Program-made: the position numbers and the translations under genes
NCBI GenBank assembly: GCA_020744225.1
Contig: JAGMWG010000024.1
Coordinates: forward strand, 124,001 to 188,000
Reading direction: 5' to 3'
Source: Paraphoma chrysanthemicola
Lineage: Eukaryota > Ascomycota > Dothideomycetes > Pleosporales > Phaeosphaeriaceae
Length of the DNA stretch: 64,000 bases
Shown: in pieces, positions 46,182 to 57,600 of the stretch
Layout of the letters: each line of letters begins with the position of its first letter
Position numbering within the stretch: position 1 is the stretch's first letter
The notes under the pieces: model-generated
Told to the model about the DNA's origin: nothing
What the model saw: the letters and a program-made list of their open reading frames with translations, nothing else
Databases searched by the model: none

Positions 46182-47966
46182 ATGCGCGCCTATAACCTAT
46201 GGCCTCTACTGGCGAGTGCCGTCGCTGTGGCGACTACTTCTTTCCATGTGGCCGACAACTTGGATAGCATCAAGTACACTGGTCTTCGGAGCGGCGACAT
46301 TGAGTACTTCCTCGGGATTCCGTACGCGCAAGACACCAGCGGCGAGAACAGATTCAAGGCACCTCGTCCCTACACACCTGCACCGGGTTCGACCATCGAT
46401 GGCACCAAACGTGGACCGGCATGCCCGCAACCGCTCGGCCAGTTATCACCGCCGCTCGCGTTTGTAAACATCACCGAGGTCTCCGAGAACTGTTTGAATT
46501 TGAACATCGCGAGGCCAAAGCTGGATCGAAGAGCTGAGAAACTGCCGGTGATGGTCTGGAGTAGGTGGACATGTACGGCTTAGATATGAAACACGCGCTA
46601 ACTTTACGTTCACACTTCTGTAGTCCACGGAGGAAGTTTCTGGTATGGCTCAAAAGATGAGCCGACAACCGCACCAGAAGGTCTGATCCGACAATCGGTC
46701 TTAAACGGCGCTCCAGTGATACACGTCAGCCTAAATTACCGCTTGGGCTTCTTTGGCTTTGCTCAATCCGAAACACTTCAGTGCGAGGGCAGCCAAAATG
46801 CCGGACTCCGTGATCAGCGTCTGGCCATTGAGTGGGTGCGTGACCACATTGCCACTTTCGGTGGAGATCCCGACAACATCACGATCCTCGGTCAATCGTC
46901 TGGTGGCCTCGCAGTTGGCATGCAGATTCTCGCCTATGGTGGCACAAAACCACTCCCTTTCCAGCGAGGAAGCGCCCAATCCCAGTCCAACGAGCCAGGT
47001 ATCACGGCCAATTTCACCATCGATGCCATGAAAGTGTTGGCGCAGAACGTGAGCTGTGCTTCAGACGACATCCACGCGCCAGAGGTCATTGCGTGTCTTC
47101 GCGGGAAAGATACCGATACTCTGCTACAGGCCTCAATTGCCACATATGCGAGTGACATCGCTCACAACATCGGCGACATCTGGCTTCCAGCTGTAGATGG
47201 CGATTTCCTGCCTGACGCACCAAGCAAGCTGATCGCAGAAGGCCGCTTCGGCAACGTAACGTTCATGACAGGATGGGCGCAAGACGACATGAACTTCTAC
47301 ACCAACACCAGCATCGCCACGGCCCAGGACACATATGACTTCATCCGCGCCTACCTTCCTGGCCTCACAGAGACGCAATTAGAAGATTTGCTAAATTTGT
47401 ATCCTCACGACGAGTTCAAGCCCGGCGTTAATCTGGCTCCCGAATTCTACCGCTCGGCACGTATCTTCCGCGACATTATCATGGTCTGCCCGTCTCTTCA
47501 CTACGGTCGCGCCGTCGCCGCGAAACATACAGAAGCGGTTTACCATTACAGCTTCAACCAGACGATTGTCGGCCCAATCCTCGATGCCCTACTAAATGTC
47601 TCCGCCTTGGGTCCTGGACATACTTCCGAGTTTGCATACGTATTCGATACCTTTGAGGCATACAACAGCACCGAGCATCCGGTTAATCCCACTGCATCAG
47701 ATTACCAGCTTATGGAGCGCGCAAGTCGGTCTTGGAGTAGTTTCGCGGCAACGGGAGACCCCACTTTTCTGGGCGCTTATTCGCACGATACGGTGCGAGG
47801 ATGGTCGACAGCGTGGGAGGGAGATGATGAAGAAGGGCCTTATATTATGGCGATTGGTGGGCCGAACGAGGAGATTAGTGTTGCGGGTGGACCGCCGGAG
47901 CAAAGGCTTGTGGAGCGGTGTGGGTTCTTGAATGATCCTGCGATTATTGCTGCGCTGGCATATTAA
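46182..47966 (+). CDS. Secreted type-B carboxylesterase, 2 exons
   Basis: Exons 46182-46560 and 46624-47966 join over a 63-nt intron to give 573 residues; the join restores VMVW-IHGG, the oxyanion-hole motif. An N-terminal signal peptide (residues 1 to about 20) precedes the esterase domain with YFLGIPYAQ and ENCLNLNIARP. The nucleophile is S218 in GQSSGG (usually GESAGG). The catalytic His is H459 in GPGHTSEFAYVF. The usual acidic residue in an EG motif is replaced by D347-D348 in GWAQDDMNF, so an Asp probably serves. Several NxS/T sites agree with secretion. Such enzymes hydrolyse esters, lipids or plant-derived compounds; substrate unknown. Confidence 0.93.
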
Positions 47967-48086
47967 GGAAAGGCGAGCTGAACGGAAGCCGATGATTGTC
48001 GTTCTAGGTATGCTTTTCTAGGCGGTAGTGCTCGAGGTCTCCTTTAGACACGTCTCATCCTTCCTCAGAGATCATCGAGACAAGTC

Positions 48087-49002
48087 TTACTCTGTGTTCT
48101 CGTCCTTCTTACTCACCTCCTCCTTCTTAACCTCTCCCTCCCCATCTCCAGCCAGCCCCAAGATGAATTCCCACTCTTCCTTCCTCACCCTACTCACACT
48201 CAACCTCGAGTTCGTAACCAACTGCATCCCCTGCAACTCCCCACCAGGTCCTGCATGACTCTTGATCCTCGCCAAATCCACCACCTCTTCGAACTTCTTC
48301 ACAAACTCCACCCCCACACAATACCACTTGGGCTTCTCCTTGTCGCTCTTGGCATCATAATACGGATCCTTGGGGTCAAACGCCGTGTCATCGACCTTGG
48401 CCTCTTCAACTACGCGTAATATGCCCACTACGCCCGACGGCTTGGCATTCGAGTGATAGAAGAATCCCAAGTCACCCTTGCGCATAGCCTGCATGTTGTT
48501 GCGCGCCTGGGGATTGCGCACGCCGCTCCACGGCTCCGGGACAGTGCAGGCAGCGAGGTCGTCAATGGAGAAGGCCACGTTGATGCCATTCTCGAAGCGT
48601 GGGAGGGGCTCAGCTTTGAGGAGCCAGTAGACTTCTTGGGCGCCGGATGCATCGCGGTTTGTGGTTGAGGCAGGGGCGGGCGGAGGGAGAGATTTGGTGG
48701 GTTTGGAGGTTGGGACGGGACTTGATTTTGACTTTGGTCTTGATTTTGCAGTCTTTTTGGGCGGTGGGGAGCTACATGATAGAAAGTTAGGCAAACGTTG
48801 TTGCAGTGTTGTATTGCACGAATACTGACTGCTCTTCATCTACGCCGTCCTCGTCGGCGTCCTCTTCCCGGGCGCGTTTCTGACGCGTCTTTTTCGTGCC
48901 ATTGCGCTTCGATTTGGACTCGTCGGCGGATGCAGAGCTGTCATCATTGTATTTTGGTGCAGCGTTGGTCGATTGACGCGTCGATCTTCGTGTGCCAGCC
49001 AT
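48087..49002 (-). CDS. EVE-domain protein (thymocyte nuclear protein 1-like), 2 exons
   Basis: Exon 1 (49002-48830) and exon 2 (48771-48087) join over a 58-nt intron with a CCTAAC branch site and a GTCAGT donor, giving 285 residues. The first 115 residues are basic and Ser-rich with nuclear-localisation-like clusters (KSKRNGTKKTRQKR, KKTAKSRPKSK). The EVE domain covers about 110-265: YWLLKAEPLPRFENGINVAFSI, GVRNPQARNNM, MRKGDLGFFYHSN, GVVGILRVVEEA, and PKWYCVGVEFVKKF. EVE domains are related to PUA and YTH and bind modified bases, for example in DNA or RNA. The cellular role in fungi is unknown. The gene converges on the carboxylesterase gene with 120 bp between stops. Confidence 0.93.
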
Positions 49003-50133
49003 TGTGCGTGTTTCGAGTTGATGTTAAAGCTCGAATGGTTGCGAACAGACCGGGAGTGCCTGCGCAATGACGTGCGGTGCATTAGCACGGGCCGTCAGCC
49101 GAGGCTTACGTTTAGTGTGCATCTACCCAAGCTTTACAAGGCTTTCGCATTGGATCAGATCCCGCACACTCATGTTGGGAGATGCGGCATTCTCGGCTTA
49201 TCTGACAGTGGGGTACATAACCTTCGAGATAGTGGCTGGTTTATCCTCTGGTGTCATAGTCATCGTGTCAGCAGTCCCTCAATCCTGACGATTGGGAGCG
49301 ATGTGACCGGGCGTAATGGCAGCAGGTGATCCTTTGCGGGCTTCCACATGTGAGCATCCTCTTGGTCCGTTGAAGAAGCCCAAGTAAACATCATGCTACC
49401 TAGGACTGTCGTGGCGGATGCAACTTGAAGTTGAAATAGTTCTTGACCCAAACCGAGCACCACTTTTCTGCCCAAAAGCAACTGCCCATTGGTCCCAGCA
49501 TTCAAGTGCACTGCCTTCAAATGATTCGCCAGATTCTTTCTCTGGGTAGATCTGGGTACGTATTTACCGGTCAGGGCGTAAGGTAAGCTGACCATCCATA
49601 TCTATTACTTGGCATTCTTTTCGCCCACCCTGAGACAGGAAAGGAAGCAATTCGACCGGTGACACTGCGGGACAGAGCTAGACGAAGACGATCGAGACGA
49701 AGAACGGATACAAAGCATCGTGCTAGAAAGCAGACACTCGGGAGCTACCACAGTAGCGACCTTGGCACGTCCGCTTAGATCCACATTGGTCCAGCTCCGC
49801 ATCGGGGCTTCAACGTTCCTGCATGAAGTCCCCGCTCGTACTAACCAGTCTCTGCACATGACCTGATAGTGGGCAAGTCTACAAGGACGGGCGTATCGGG
49901 CCCCGCAAGCTAAGGCTCTACCGTGTCTAGCGACCAAGAATACTCGGCTGACTCGACTCATCCGGTTCTTTCCAACGATCGCATAGTCGGTGTTTTGCTA
50001 CTCCGCGCCACAAGGCAACAGTATATAAAGTCTACACAGCACACCACTTACTACACAAAAGTTTGACATTGCATACACTACTGACTTCAGCGCCATTCGC
50101 ACATACAGCAACGCCAAGCCACGATCCACAACC
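49003..50133. other. Intergenic, 1.1 kb, divergent promoters
   Basis: Spacer between the EVE-domain gene and the epoxide hydrolase gene. No supported ORF. A TATA box close to the latter is listed separately. Confidence 0.4.
50022..50029 (+). promoter_or_regulatory. TATA box of the epoxide hydrolase gene
   Basis: TATATAAA lies 105 bp upstream of the start codon, with a pyrimidine/adenine leader between. It is the clearest TATA element in the window and suggests an inducible promoter. Confidence 0.55.
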
Positions 50134-51132
50134 ATGGATGCTTTCGACAAGAAGACACTGAAGACTTCCCGAGGCTATACTTACACATACTACACCTCCG
50201 ACGGCGACAAGTCGCTTCCAACACTCTTCTTCCAACATGGCTGGCCCGATAACGCCGAGCTCTGGAAAGACATAGCCGGGCCCCTTCGCTCCCTCAATCA
50301 CCCAATCATCATTCCAGACCTCCTCGGCTACGATGGAACCGACAAGCCCAACGATCCAGCCGAGTACAAATGGGACAAGATGACCCAAGACCTCATTGAG
50401 ATTATCGACACTGAAAAGGCCGACAAGATCGTCTCTATCGGCCACGATTGGGGCGCGGGCTGTGCGTCCAGAATGTACCACTACCACCCGGACCGCGTTG
50501 TCGGCGTGATTCTTCTAAACGTCGCATACATGCCGCCCGGTCGCGAGCCATTCGATCTCGACGGCACCAACGCGCTAACCGAGAGTATATTTGGCTACCC
50601 AATCTTCAGCTACTGGTACCTATTCACATCCGACGACGGCCCATCGGTGCTCAAAAACAACGTCGAGCGCGTGTACCAGGCCATGCACGGCGAGGGCGAT
50701 TCCATGAAGCGCTTGTTCACCGGCAAAAACGCCATGCGCGAATGGCTTACCAACGGCGGCGACGACATCCCGCTGCGTAAGTTCGCACAAGACGAGAAGT
50801 TCAAACGCGCCTTCATCGAGCGCATGCAGCGCGATGGGTTCGAAGGCCCGCAATGCTGGTACAAAGCCACCGTGTTCCAGAAACAGCATGAATGCGATAG
50901 TAAGCTGCCGGCCAGCGTCGACAAGGTCGAGGTCCCGATGCTGTATCTGGGAACCACACAGGATCCCGTGTGCAGGCCGGAACTCGGGGTGCCGCATATT
51001 CAGGCTGGGTTGGTGCCGCATTTGGAGCAGGCGGAGTTGATTGATGCGAGCCATTGGGTGCCGTATGAGAATCCCGGGGAGGTGGTGAAGAGGATGGAAC
51101 CGTGGTTGAAGAAGACTTTTGGGAAAGAATAG
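50134..51132 (+). CDS. Epoxide hydrolase, alpha/beta-hydrolase fold
   Basis: Single exon, 332 residues. The motif HGWP at 35-38 forms the oxyanion hole. The nucleophile is D105 in GHDWGAG. The cap domain carries aromatic residues with Tyr near 159-162 (GYPIFSYWYLF), the usual epoxide-opening Tyr position. The acid is probably D277 in TTQDPVCRPE and the base H307 in DASHWVPYENP. All three catalytic residues and the length suit soluble microsomal-like epoxide hydrolases. The enzyme adds water to epoxides to give diols, in detoxification or in fungal metabolite pathways. No signal peptide, so cytosolic. A TATA box is present upstream. Confidence 0.92.
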   Translation: MDAFDKKTLKTSRGYTYTYYTSDGDKSLPTLFFQHGWPDNAELWKDIAGPLRSLNHPIIIPDLLGYDGTDKPNDPAEYKWDKMTQDLIEIIDTEKADKIVSIGHDWGAGCASRMYHYHPDRVVGVILLNVAYMPPGREPFDLDGTNALTESIFGYPIFSYWYLFTSDDGPSVLKNNVERVYQAMHGEGDSMKRLFTGKNAMREWLTNGGDDIPLRKFAQDEKFKRAFIERMQRDGFEGPQCWYKATVFQKQHECDSKLPASVDKVEVPMLYLGTTQDPVCRPELGVPHIQAGLVPHLEQAELIDASHWVPYENPGEVVKRMEPWLKKTFGKE

Positions 51133-51824
51133 TTCTTGTCTAGGAGGTCGAGTTGCTGAAAAGGCCGGTCGTTAGAAAAGCCGACGAGTGCTTTTAGAGC
51201 AGTTGGAATGCGTAAATGAGCAGCTTTGAATAGATATAAGGACATTTTCAGTACTGCGTGAGAATCTCTTTCGTGAGGTTATTCTGTCATGTGAAAGAAG
51301 GCGTTCGCTACCATGCTCACTATACGTAGTAACTAAGCCGATATCGAACACTTACACACTCATCTGGAAGATTGCTGGTTGTCCAGTTCGGTGTATCGGT
51401 GGAGCGGTCCAGAACGAAGCAAAAAATTGAGACGACTGGGTCGTTGATCACGAACAGATATCGTAAGGACAGATTGTATAAGTTGAAAAGGATGTCAGAG
51501 AGGACAGAGAACATGTGTTGGCACGTCAGTGTCTGGGAATGCAATTTGATGGAGACTGTGAGCGAGTTGAACGGAGGTGATGGAAGAGTTGAACGGAGAA
51601 GGCGGCAAGGATGAGGAGTCGGTGGGGGAAAGTAAGAACTCTGTGGGCTACGAGCTGGCAGATTCTTATTTGTGGAGCATAACGAGCATGCAGTCTGCGA
51701 AAGTTGTTCAACATGTCGGATCGAACTTCGAAGGGCTTCAAAATGTGCCGGACTAGTGTGAGATACGATGATGATACGAAAGTGAATCTACTAGATTACA
51801 ATCTTGGTTCTATTAACGATTGAG
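51133..51824. other. Intergenic between convergent genes, 0.7 kb
   Basis: 3' spacer of the epoxide hydrolase and isochorismatase genes. No supported ORF. Confidence 0.4.
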
Positions 51825-52998
51825 CTAGATCTTGCAAAGTGTTTGCAAAGTATCCTTGGTGCTCTCCGTCGTTTCTTTTACAATCTTGATAATCTGCTTG
51901 AACCTATCATCTGTCAGCCATAGCCTATGGAAACTGTAACGACAACATCCATATCAATTTGCTCCGCGGGGCAAGAAAAAAAAAGATACTTACTCTGGTG
52001 TTCCTGCGTCCCCAATGCACTCGTAGATGAAGCTCTCACTGGTCGTTACAACAGCACCCTCGTGCCTCAAGCGCGCCAGAGCAATAGGCACTTCCTCCTT
52101 GTTGCACGACGATACGCCATCCGCGATGATGTACACCTTCTTGCCAGCCCTCAGAAGATCAAGCGCGGTCTGCGTAACGCAGATGTGGCTCTCGATACCC
52201 ACAATGATGCAAGACGTCACTCTAGCGTTGTCCAGAGCTCGCTTGACTTCGGGTGTGCTGCAGTCGGTCAGCAAGCCCGAGACATTCGCAGTCCGACGAT
52301 AATAGCCTACATCATCGAGAAGAGTGTTTTATCGAGATGGCATATAGTCTTGATGCCGCCTGGCGCGTCCAAGCCAAGCTCTGGACATGTCTCGCCCAGC
52401 CGCGCTTTGTTCTGCGTGGTGGCGAAGACGGGAATGTCCAGGATCTGGCCTGGCGAAAGGGTGTGTTAGCTGTTCTGTGGTCTGAGGAGGCGTTATGTGT
52501 AGCGAGTGTGCAACGTGCTGATTGAAAAACCGCATGGGAGTTTCATAAGGGATGCCACCTCACATGGCTTGGCTGCACCTTTAGGCTGCGGCTGGCCCGT
52601 ATGAACGGTGAAGAATAATGGGAGTCGGATCAAGGTTTTGTGGATATGGTGTTCATGGGGTAATCTAGTCTCGCTTCCGATGGTGAACGTACTTGCTTTC
52701 AGAAGCTTCTGGGCGGTGGCTACAACCTTGGGGAACTCATGAATTGCTGGCCGAAACTTCTCCTGCAAGTCGCAAATACTTGGGGTGGTTAGCAGGCCAA
52801 TCTCTGTCTGAGACGTTGGTGGCATACAATAGGGCGGGGTTCGCTGGTCGCAGTGAGCCATTGTCACACGGAAATGCCACTCAGCCGCTCACCAATCCGG
52901 AGTTGAGGCATTGTGGATGCAAAAGTTCTGCGACTCACAGATCCAATTCTGAGAGGGGCAATTGGATGTGTGACGCAGACAAGGCGCGAACGCAGCAT
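51825..52998 (-). CDS. Isochorismatase-family hydrolase with probable mitochondrial presequence, 6 exons
   Basis: Exons (minus strand): 52998-52893, 52843-52828, 52778-52693, 52449-52311, 52257-51994 and 51903-51825; they join in frame to give 229 residues. The second exon is only 16 nt. Introns are 49, 49, 243, 53 and 90 nt. The isochorismatase fold is clear: NPALFICDLQEKFR with D44, ILDIPVFATTQNK, HLDKTLFSM with K110, and IVGIESHICVTQTALDLL with C142, the Asp-Lys-Cys triad. The end ECIGDAGTPEFKQIIKIVKETT with DTLQTLCKI is typical of the YcaC-like fungal members. Residues 1-29 (Arg/Ser-rich, SRRTFAST) look like a mitochondrial targeting sequence; a second Met at 30 would give a 200-residue cytosolic form. 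Substrate not known: family members cleave isochorismate, nicotinamide or other small amides. Confidence 0.92.
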
Positions 52999-54646
52999 GG
53001 TGTTGATCGGACGTGATCCGCTAGCACGACCTCGGCAGTGAGATGCATGACATCGTCTGGTCGCTTCCACTCTGGGTCGATGCGCCTGCCGTATGCCGCC
53101 CTGCACGATCGAGCCTCCCGGTCCGCCGTATTCATTCTGGACCTTAGTAGCCCCGTCGCGGCTTCTCGAAACACTTCCGTCCGGCAGACGAGTGTCGCAA
53201 ATTGATGGGCAATTTATGGACTCTGCAACGTCATTGTGATTGGCGAGGAGCGCCACACATTCTACCGAGGATATGCCTGCTACTAACTTTGGACACTGGG
53301 GAGCAGACAGGCACGGAATCCGGCATGCTGTCCCTGCAGCATGTACGAGACTTGGCGGAGTCAGATATCCATGGCCTGACGACACCCGTCAGGTACAGGC
53401 CAGTTGCAGTCAATAGACGATGTTGTATATAGGCGCTTTGGGTAACAGCAGCTGTAGAGGGTCTGACTACATGCCATCAGACTCAAGCATCTCACACGTA
53501 ACCGTCATCTTTGCACCGCCCAAACATCCCAGGACGTGTGGAAATAGTATTCCTGAGCAGTCTCCAGCACGTTCACATCCAATTCTAGCACCGCTCTGTC
53601 AGCTTTGCAGCCGGGCATGCCCCATTGTCCGTGAAGCAGCAGCTATATCCGGCCGCAGCACGAGGACGACTCGAGCAATGATTGACCGCTGCTCTCCTAC
53701 CATTGTACACAGTCAGCAGCTTAGACGAGGCAGTCGGGCCCACCCGTGCATGAGGCAGTCTCGCGCAGTTGTGTTTCTATGTACTCTGGTCAGCTCGCAG
53801 TTGGCTGATGGCCGCTGACCACGCAGCGGCCGTGCAACGTAACGGGCATCCAATCGTGCTATCGGGACGACGGGGTGTGGCGGCGTATTGTGCTTTTTCC
53901 GTTGTCCTCTCTTTGAGCGCGGGGAAGACGATCAAAGTGGCAGGCGCACTTTGTTGTTGCTCTTGTTGCGGAAGTAGCGGCCATGCACACCAGCAGCAGC
54001 TCCAGCCAGTGATGCAACGGGCCCTACATGGACGCGGTGCATCCCCGCCGTGAGGCTCAAGAAGGGGTGTCTGGGCCTGTGGAATTGCGGCACAGCCTGG
54101 CGGAATAAATTGCTGGGCATCGTAACGGCGTGCCCCTGTGACAAGCAGCTGGAGCGGATCGAGTGCGAGTGGAGGTGACGGCCGGGCCCATCCCGAAGCA
54201 ACTTAGCTGAGTCGGCCGTGCGTCCATCCCTCCTGTGACCGCGATTTGCCCAATTCCCACTGCATGCATGCGAACCGCCGCCCTTTCGAGTAGACACGCT
54301 GCATAGAACGAGCCTCGCTCCACTGCTGTTGCTGCCCTCTCTCCCCAGAGCAGCCGTCGCGCCTGCCCATTGCCTAGCCCCTCGCGCTCGCCCACCGCGC
54401 CGCCTCCAGCGCCGAATCACCGCGCACTGCTCGAGACGCTCCACGGCAGGGGTCTCGCACCGCACTCCCACGACGGCAATTTGCCTGCATTCACTGCCCT
54501 CTCGCGCCTCACAGCGGTGCTCCCCCAGCATTCTCTCTTGCTTCACGCATTGCCAGCAAGCGCTGTTCCCGGCGAGCATCCGCACAGCATAGCAGTAGCA
54601 GCCCCTCACGAGCACCGCGACCCTGAGCGTCTTCCCACAAAAGTTT
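52999..54646. other. Intergenic, 1.65 kb, divergent promoters
   Basis: Spacer between the isochorismatase gene and the nucleotidyltransferase gene. The last 400 bp are C-rich and look like a long 5' leader with open frames on both strands, none protein-like. Confidence 0.4.
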
Positions 54647-57600
54647 ATGGGCGACCGCCACACCAGCAGCTCTGCCTATCTTTACACGCAGCATCCCTCG
54701 CCCATTCATTCGGCCGCCCGCCAGACCAAGCAGCGCCCAGCCCTGCTCGACCACCCGCCCACGGGCCTGACGTCGTGGACGCCGCCCTTCACTCCGCCGC
54801 TGCATTCGCCCGCCCACTCGCTGCACGCCCCGCCGTACCTGCTGCTGCACCCGTTCCTGCAGCTCGCGCGCATCGACGAACTGCACCCGGCGGCCCCTGC
54901 CTCGCACACGCCCGCCGTCATTGTGTCTCCCCACTCCCTGAGCCCGCCGCCCCAGCGCGATTCGGCTCGCATTGTGTCTAAGAAGCCCCCAGCCAAGTCG
55001 GCCTCCACGCCGGGGGCAGTTGCAGATGGGAGCAAGGAGTCGCAGCGAAGCGTGCAGCCCAGCGCGCCCACGATGACACCAAACGGCGTGCCAGTGCCTC
55101 CACCAAATATGCTCAGCAAACGGACCGAAGCAGGGACGCAGACCCGCGCCCAGCGGCCCTCGATCGTCTCACAGCACTCCAACTCGGTGCCCTCTACGCC
55201 TCTGCAGGTCGCCCGTCGCTACGATACCCGCTCGCGCTCGCCCTCCCCGAACGGCGGATTGGGCAGCCATTCGCCACGCTCCGTCTCGTCCGAAGCAAAC
55301 AGCACCATGCCCACGCTGCGGCCGGCGCGGCCCTTCAAGTGCAAGTTTGAGACGACCCTCGGCATGCTTGGACGGCGACGGATGCCCTACCATTCGGCTG
55401 ACATACTGGACAAAGCGAAGGAGGAGCCAAAGAAGTCACTAGATCCACACGAGGATGGCAAGCTCAGCGGGGATATGCGCGAGCTGTACGACCGGTTACA
55501 GCCGACTCAGGAGAACACAGAACTGCGCAACAAATTTGTTGCCAAGGTGCAGCGCATACTGGAGACCGAGTTCCCTGGGAACGAGTTCAACGTTTCCATC
55601 TTCGGGTCGTCTGGCAACATGCTGTGGACAGCTGACAGCGATGGTACTAGCCCCAATCTATAATCTGACACGTGTAGCTAACACTTCACAGTTGACATCT
55701 GCATTCACACGTCCATGAAGAAGCTAGAGGAGATGCACATGCTAGCTGAGGCTCTCGACAAGCGTACGTGAATTCGTTCTATCATCTCACCACTGACACT
55801 GACGCCACACAGATGGCATGCAAAATGTTGTCTGCATTCCTGCAGCCAAAGTTCGGATAGTAAAAGTCTGGGACCCTGAGCTGCAGCTCGCGTGTGACAT
55901 GAACGTCAACAACGTGGCCGCGCTCGAGAACACGCGGATGATCAAGACGTACATCCAGATCGACGAGCGTGTCCGGCCGTTGGCCATGATCATCAAGCAC
56001 TGGACAAAGAAGCGAATCCTGAACGATGCTGGTTAGTGCTCAACCACGGCCGCCTAATCTCGCTAACAAAGTATAGGCATTGGTGGCACGATCAGCTCGT
56101 ATACATGGATTTGCATGATTCTGAACTTCCTCCAGACGCGCAACCCTCCCATATTACCCTGTCTGCACAAGCTGCCCGATCGACAGACAGTCCCAGAAAC
56201 AGGCAAACCTTCCTTGTCAAGTTTCGCTGATGATGTTGAAAAGCTCCGCGGGTTCGGCAAGGAGAATCAAGAAAGCTTGGGCCAGCTTCTTTTCCATTTT
56301 TTTCGACTGTATGGACACGAGGTGGATTATGAGAAAGTGGCCATCTCCGTCCGCCAAGGAGCTCGCATAAAGAGAGAAGAGAAGAATTGGCACCCCGGTG
56401 GTGGCCAGAAAGAAGGAGTCAATCGTCTTTGTGTAGAAGAGCCATTCAGCACCGACCGGAATCTTGGCAACTCCGCTGATGATTATGCTTGGCATGGTAT
56501 CCACTTGGAAATACGGCGGGCTTTTGATCTCCTCGCCGACGGCCAACAGCTGGAGAAGGCATGCGAGAAGTATGAGTTTCCGGCCCAGGAGCAGACGAGT
56601 TCCATCTTCAAGAAACCTCAGTCACAGAAGGCCACCATAACGTCGAGCGTCCCGACCAGGAATGGGCGCGGAGGGTCCAACCATCGTGGAGGCAGAGGCG
56701 GCTTCAACTCGAGAAATCAGAACGGGACTGGCCGCCGATCTTCTGGAAGCAACTCGTACATCCAGGGCCAAGGCCGGCCGCCATTCTTGCATAGTCCACC
56801 TATTTCTGCAGGCCCTGGACAGGAGTACTTTGCCTTCCCTCGAGGACTGCATGATCAGCTGCACGACCAACTAGCGCAGCAGTACCAAATGCTGGAAATG
56901 CAGTCAAATTCACTCCGCGCACAATTGGCTGCACAGCAGCACGCTCAACAAGCTCACCAAGTGCGTGCAGCCCAGATGCACGCCCACGCAGTGGCTCAGG
57001 CTCAGGCTCAGAATCGTGGATCCAATGGCGTATCTGGCTCGCCTCAAAAGTCGCCATACGTCAATGGCCGCTCAAGTCCTCGTCTAGCTGAGCTTGGGAT
57101 CCCGCCGAACGCGCTTCCGCAAGGATTCTTCTACCACTACCCAGGCATGTACAACCTGCCGCAGCAGGGAGATCCAGCATCGCAAGATGGGGCTCGAACG
57201 AACCCATCTTCACCATCACTCAGCAATAGTATGCCCGGCCTACGCCGCCAGGTGCACCGCCCATCCAATGCAAGTGATACTGCATCGCTTCGTTCTCACT
57301 CACAGCCGCCTCGTGGCGGCGTACCACAACCAATCCCGATAGGATATCCTGGCATGCCTCAGTTCTACGATCCAACTACGGCCACTTTTGCTGGTTATCC
57401 TATTGCCCGATCAACGCCACAAGACACGCCGAATCCCCAGATGACGCTCGATGCACAATACAGCCCGCTCTCGAATCATCCTGAGCCCATCATTCCAGAG
57501 GCGCCTGCTCCTCCCGCGGAGAACCAAGCACCAAAGGAGTTTGCAAGCTACTACGTTGCGGAACCTCCTCCACAACCACGTCAATTGCAGGACTATGTGG

